Positions 62,301 to 64,000 of a stretch of DNA of 64,000 nt are shown here, piece by piece. This DNA is from Catalinimonas niigatensis. GTDB lineage: Bacteria; Bacteroidota; Bacteroidia; Cytophagales; Cyclobacteriaceae. Numbering within the stretch: the first letter of the stretch is position 1; each line of letters starts with the position of its first letter. The notes under the pieces were generated by a model that did no database searches, was not told the origin of the DNA, and saw only the letters and a program-made list of their open reading frames with translations. The DNA lies in NCBI RefSeq assembly GCF_030506285.1, contig NZ_CP119422.1, forward strand, positions 4,513,501-4,577,500, read 5' to 3'. Position numbers and translations under genes: made by a program.

Positions 62301-63219
62301 ACGTTTTCATAAAGGAGCATTCTTTCTGGCTGAAAAACTTGCTTTAGACGTTCAGCCAGTCTTGTTGCATGGTACGCATTACATCATGCCCAAAAAGGAT
62401 GCTTTTCATTTGAAAAGCGGAAGGCTAACTGTAAAATTTTTACCCAGAATTATGCATACGGATACAAGCTTTGGTATTACCTATTCCGAAAGGACCAAGA
62501 GCATTAGTAAGCACTTTAAGGCCGCTTATCAGGAATTAAAGAATGAGCTGGAATCACCCGAATATTTTAAAGAAGTATTGATCAAGAACTATCTGTATAA
62601 AGGGCCGGTGTTAGAGTGGTACCTGCGGGTGAAGCAGCGATTGGAAAATGGCTATCATATATTTCACGAGTTGTTGCCTATAAGTGGGCGCATTGTGGAT
62701 TTGGGTTGCGGTTATGGTTTTATGAGCTATGCACTTGCTTTTAGTGGCGAAAATCGCCAAATATTGGGAGTGGATTATGATACGGAAAAAATAGAAGTGG
62801 CAAAGAACTGCCCGGTCAAACCTGCCAATCTGGAGTTTGATGAAGGTGATGTAGCTACTTATGCTTATGGCAAATCAGATGCATTTATCATTAGCGATGT
62901 GTTGCATTATTTACTCCCGGATAAACAACTTCAGGTGCTGAAAAATATGGTGATGCAACTGAATCCTGGTGGAAGAATGATTATCCGTGATGGTGACAGC
63001 AGCAAAGCAGATCGGCATAAAGGAACTCAACTAACAGAAGTATTTTCAACGGGGACAGGTTTTAATAAAACACAAAATAAACTTTATTTTATCTCAGCGG
63101 AGATGATCAGTAATTTTGCCTCAGAAAATAGTCTGGCTCTGGAAGTGATTGATAATACCAGACTTACCTCAAATACAATATTTATTCTGACCAAGAAAGA
63201 TAGCCATGGAAAAATATGA
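59350..63219 (+). CDS. MMPL/RND-type exporter fused to PlsC acyltransferase and methyltransferase
   Basis: 1289 residues, three parts. About 1-820: RND/MMPL exporter with two membrane bundles (VSIALLLLFIFISLFY and later NIIICTFIFGLGIDYSIFVM). About 860-1090: PlsC-type acyltransferase with NHHSFLD (905-911) and FPEGSRS (972-978). About 1110-1285: class I SAM-dependent methyltransferase with VDLGCGYG (1116-1123). Aryl-polyene clusters normally encode these as separate proteins. The fusion places transport, acyl transfer and methylation in one membrane protein, with the enzyme domains in the cytoplasm. Confidence 0.9.
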   Translation: MTNIFYRLFVLSQKHKFIFFSALAAVLGVALYFASGIRLEENISSIIPQDEKIARVSKTFEGFKMNERLVMHLYTEDTANPQLLIQIAKQFSDSLQVHYAPYINEIKREFPDTQIEQLYSYYYQHLPFYLEDEDYQKIEARITEEGIQSTLRRNYKSLMSPVSMVTKKMLIRDPFSLTTFPLQRANALRGNDDIQLYQNHLITQDRQHLIFFVTLSNPPNETKNNAAFIEGIEEQTEQFQQENPELHIEYFGQAAVSVANANRIKNDIYITVSIALLLLFIFISLFYRNVSIFFIAVTPGIFGAIVSIALLAIIKSKVSAISLGVGSVMLGITIDYALHFFTHYKHQKNLQALFSDISGPMLMSSVTTACAFFALLFIRSEALADLGLFAGTSVIVSALYTLIVLPHFVVRKGNAEDKVSSSKNIAERLVSKLAQYPFQQSRWAISLFIILSVVSCFTWKNYAFESDMLRLNYMPEKLAAYEKNLNKISTYSANGFYLISTGGDFWDALETGKKVKQKLKQLQQDSLIYNYITVNDIVPPASQQKKKLQAWKAFWKAQQVDTMLTDFYAEAQKLGFQSQAFGQFESMLKQNYSLLQQEDVASILSVFGDDLIIPHADDSVSVVSSVKLSSDHKREVLEEFEQQQDVLIFDKGYFTARLVELLEEDFSKLVNISLLVVFAIILLSYGRIELAIITFMPILLSWLWILGLMGLIGLKFNIVNIIICTFIFGLGIDYSIFVMRGLTQNYKLGLINLLSYKKSIILSALTTLAGIGVLAFAQHPALRSIALLAIIGILSVIFLTFTVQPILYNFLIQKRKEKGVVPYTLLSLFLSVFAFLYFLLGCVLLSVIRIFLLIPVIAQEKKKKLFHWIMMFFCRSLLYIMINLKKDIRNKEQIDFSKPSVIISNHHSFLDIIILLMLHPKVVMVTNEWVYHSPFFGKAVQYADFIPAAEGMEDQLEKIRKLVQHGYSIIIFPEGSRSETSELRRFHKGAFFLAEKLALDVQPVLLHGTHYIMPKKDAFHLKSGRLTVKFLPRIMHTDTSFGITYSERTKSISKHFKAAYQELKNELESPEYFKEVLIKNYLYKGPVLEWYLRVKQRLENGYHIFHELLPISGRIVDLGCGYGFMSYALAFSGENRQILGVDYDTEKIEVAKNCPVKPANLEFDEGDVATYAYGKSDAFIISDVLHYLLPDKQLQVLKNMVMQLNPGGRMIIRDGDSSKADRHKGTQLTEVFSTGTGFNKTQNKLYFISAEMISNFASENSLALEVIDNTRLTSNTIFILTKKDSHGKI

Positions 63220-64000
63220 TATAGTCATAATTGGCAGTGGCCTGGGAGGGCTGGCTTGTGGCGTAATTTTGAGCCGTGAGGGGTATAAAATACTGGTGCT
63301 GGAAAAGAATAAACAAATAGGAGGTAACCTGCAGACTTTTGCTCGTGACAAATGTATTTTTGATACTGGCATCCACTACATTGGAGGATTAAGTGAAGGA
63401 CAAAACCTGTATCAGTATTTCAAGTACCTGGGTATCATGGATGATCTCAAACTCATGAAGCTGGACGAATATGGATTTGATGTAGTTACTTTTGAAGGAG
63501 ATGCCAATGAGTACAGACATGCGCAGGGCTACGAAAATTTTATTGAGGTATTGTCTGCTCAATTTCCCAATGAGCGGCAAGCGATCAAAGAATATTGTGA
63601 GATGATCAGGAAAGTTTGTGCTCGCTTTCCTATGTATAATTTGCTGCCCAGTAATGGTGACTGGAGCAATATTGCTTACCATGATGTAAGTGCCCGTGAT
63701 TTTATTGCAAGCTGTACTTCTAATCCCAAGCTACAGGCCGTTTTAGCGGGTACTAATCTATTGTATGCTGGAGAAGGGGATAAAACTTCTCTTTATACGC
63801 ATGCGCTGGTTGTGAACTCCTACATTGAGAGTTCCTGGAAATGCATTGATGGCGGTTCCCAGATTGCCCGTTTACTCACCAGGCTTATCAGGCAAAATGG
63901 AGGGGAAGTGCTTAAGCATGCAAAAGCCAGCAGGTTTATTTTTAAAGATGAAGTGATTGAGGCTGTGGAATTAGAAGATGGCCGACGTTTTGAAGGCAAA
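63206..64000 (+). CDS. CrtI-like NAD(P)/FAD oxidoreductase (cut by window edge)
   Basis: 265 codons visible. Begins MEKYDIVIIGSGLGGLACGV with the FAD-binding loop GSGLGGL, then GGNLQTFARDKCIFDTGIHY typical of phytoene-desaturase/retinol-saturase proteins, and LLYAGEGDKTSLYTHALV. Starts inside the MMPL gene's end (14-bp overlap). It may desaturate or saturate the polyene. The C-terminal half is beyond the window. Confidence 0.85.
   Translation, partial: MEKYDIVIIGSGLGGLACGVILSREGYKILVLEKNKQIGGNLQTFARDKCIFDTGIHYIGGLSEGQNLYQYFKYLGIMDDLKLMKLDEYGFDVVTFEGDANEYRHAQGYENFIEVLSAQFPNERQAIKEYCEMIRKVCARFPMYNLLPSNGDWSNIAYHDVSARDFIASCTSNPKLQAVLAGTNLLYAGEGDKTSLYTHALVVNSYIESSWKCIDGGSQIARLLTRLIRQNGGEVLKHAKASRFIFKDEVIEAVELEDGRRFEGK

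Overview
The window looks like a chromosomal segment of a Bacteroidota bacterium, most likely a Cytophagales-type marine or environmental species. Reasons: a tyrosine ammonia-lyase-led aryl-polyene (flexirubin-type) pigment cluster, several pirin/YjdI/luciferase-like cassettes, a TPR histidine kinase paired with a sigma-54-type response regulator, alginate-export-type porins, and one near-consensus Bacteroidota promoter (TTG-N19-TAnnTTTk). No rRNA, tRNA or CRISPR array was recognised.

Left part (1-10446), almost all on the minus strand: a redox/detoxification cassette of RidA, DUF5996, a YjdI-YjdJ fusion, pirin, two short-chain dehydrogenases, two alpha/beta hydrolases, a truncated crotonase, a second pirin, a luciferase-like monooxygenase, separate YjdJ and YjdI, and a CPA2 antiporter running off the left edge. 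The same gene families recur in inverted orientation at 32953-38886, preceded by a Crp/Fnr regulator. Remnants left in each copy (a luciferase-like start at 7459-7551, a YjdI tail at 37341-37448) show that the two are diverged descendants of one ancestral cassette.

Middle part (10447-32286): a decayed histidine-kinase fragment, an intact IS630-type element with a -1 frameshift transposase and TA target duplication, a structured non-coding block, a four-gene operon (exported isochorismatase-fold hydrolase, amidohydrolase lipoprotein, DUF606 membrane protein, alginate-export porin), a two-component pair, a cupin, GAPDH, a Gre-like protein, an esterase, YceI, Dps, a quinone-oxidoreductase-like protein and an AraC regulator. 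A 16-bp palindrome CTCCA-N6-TGGAG occurs as pairs about 30 bp apart (once 40) in several intergenic regions here. It looks like an undescribed operator, most economically for the two-component regulator in the window.

38887-43700 is a transition zone with a broken serine recombinase, an AraC regulator, a metallophosphoesterase, an SDR and a HelD fragment.

Right part (43778 to the right edge): an aryl-polyene/flexirubin-type cluster. A flavin-dependent halogenase-like protein is divergent from tyrosine ammonia-lyase. Then come ketoreductase, ketosynthases and chain-length-factor-like proteins, two ACPs, an LpxL-like acyltransferase, two hot-dog dehydratases, a thioesterase, a NodB deacetylase, a LolA-like protein, a lipoprotein, a glycosyltransferase-DUF2062 fusion, an MMPL-acyltransferase-methyltransferase triple fusion and a CrtI-like oxidoreductase cut by the edge. 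Tyrosine would be deaminated to p-coumarate, extended by the type II PKS/FAS set on ACP, tailored (halogenation, methylation, acyl transfer), and moved to the outer membrane by the MMPL/LolA machinery. No aryl-CoA/ACP ligase and no DarA/DarB dialkylresorcinol enzymes are in the window; if present they lie beyond the right edge or elsewhere.
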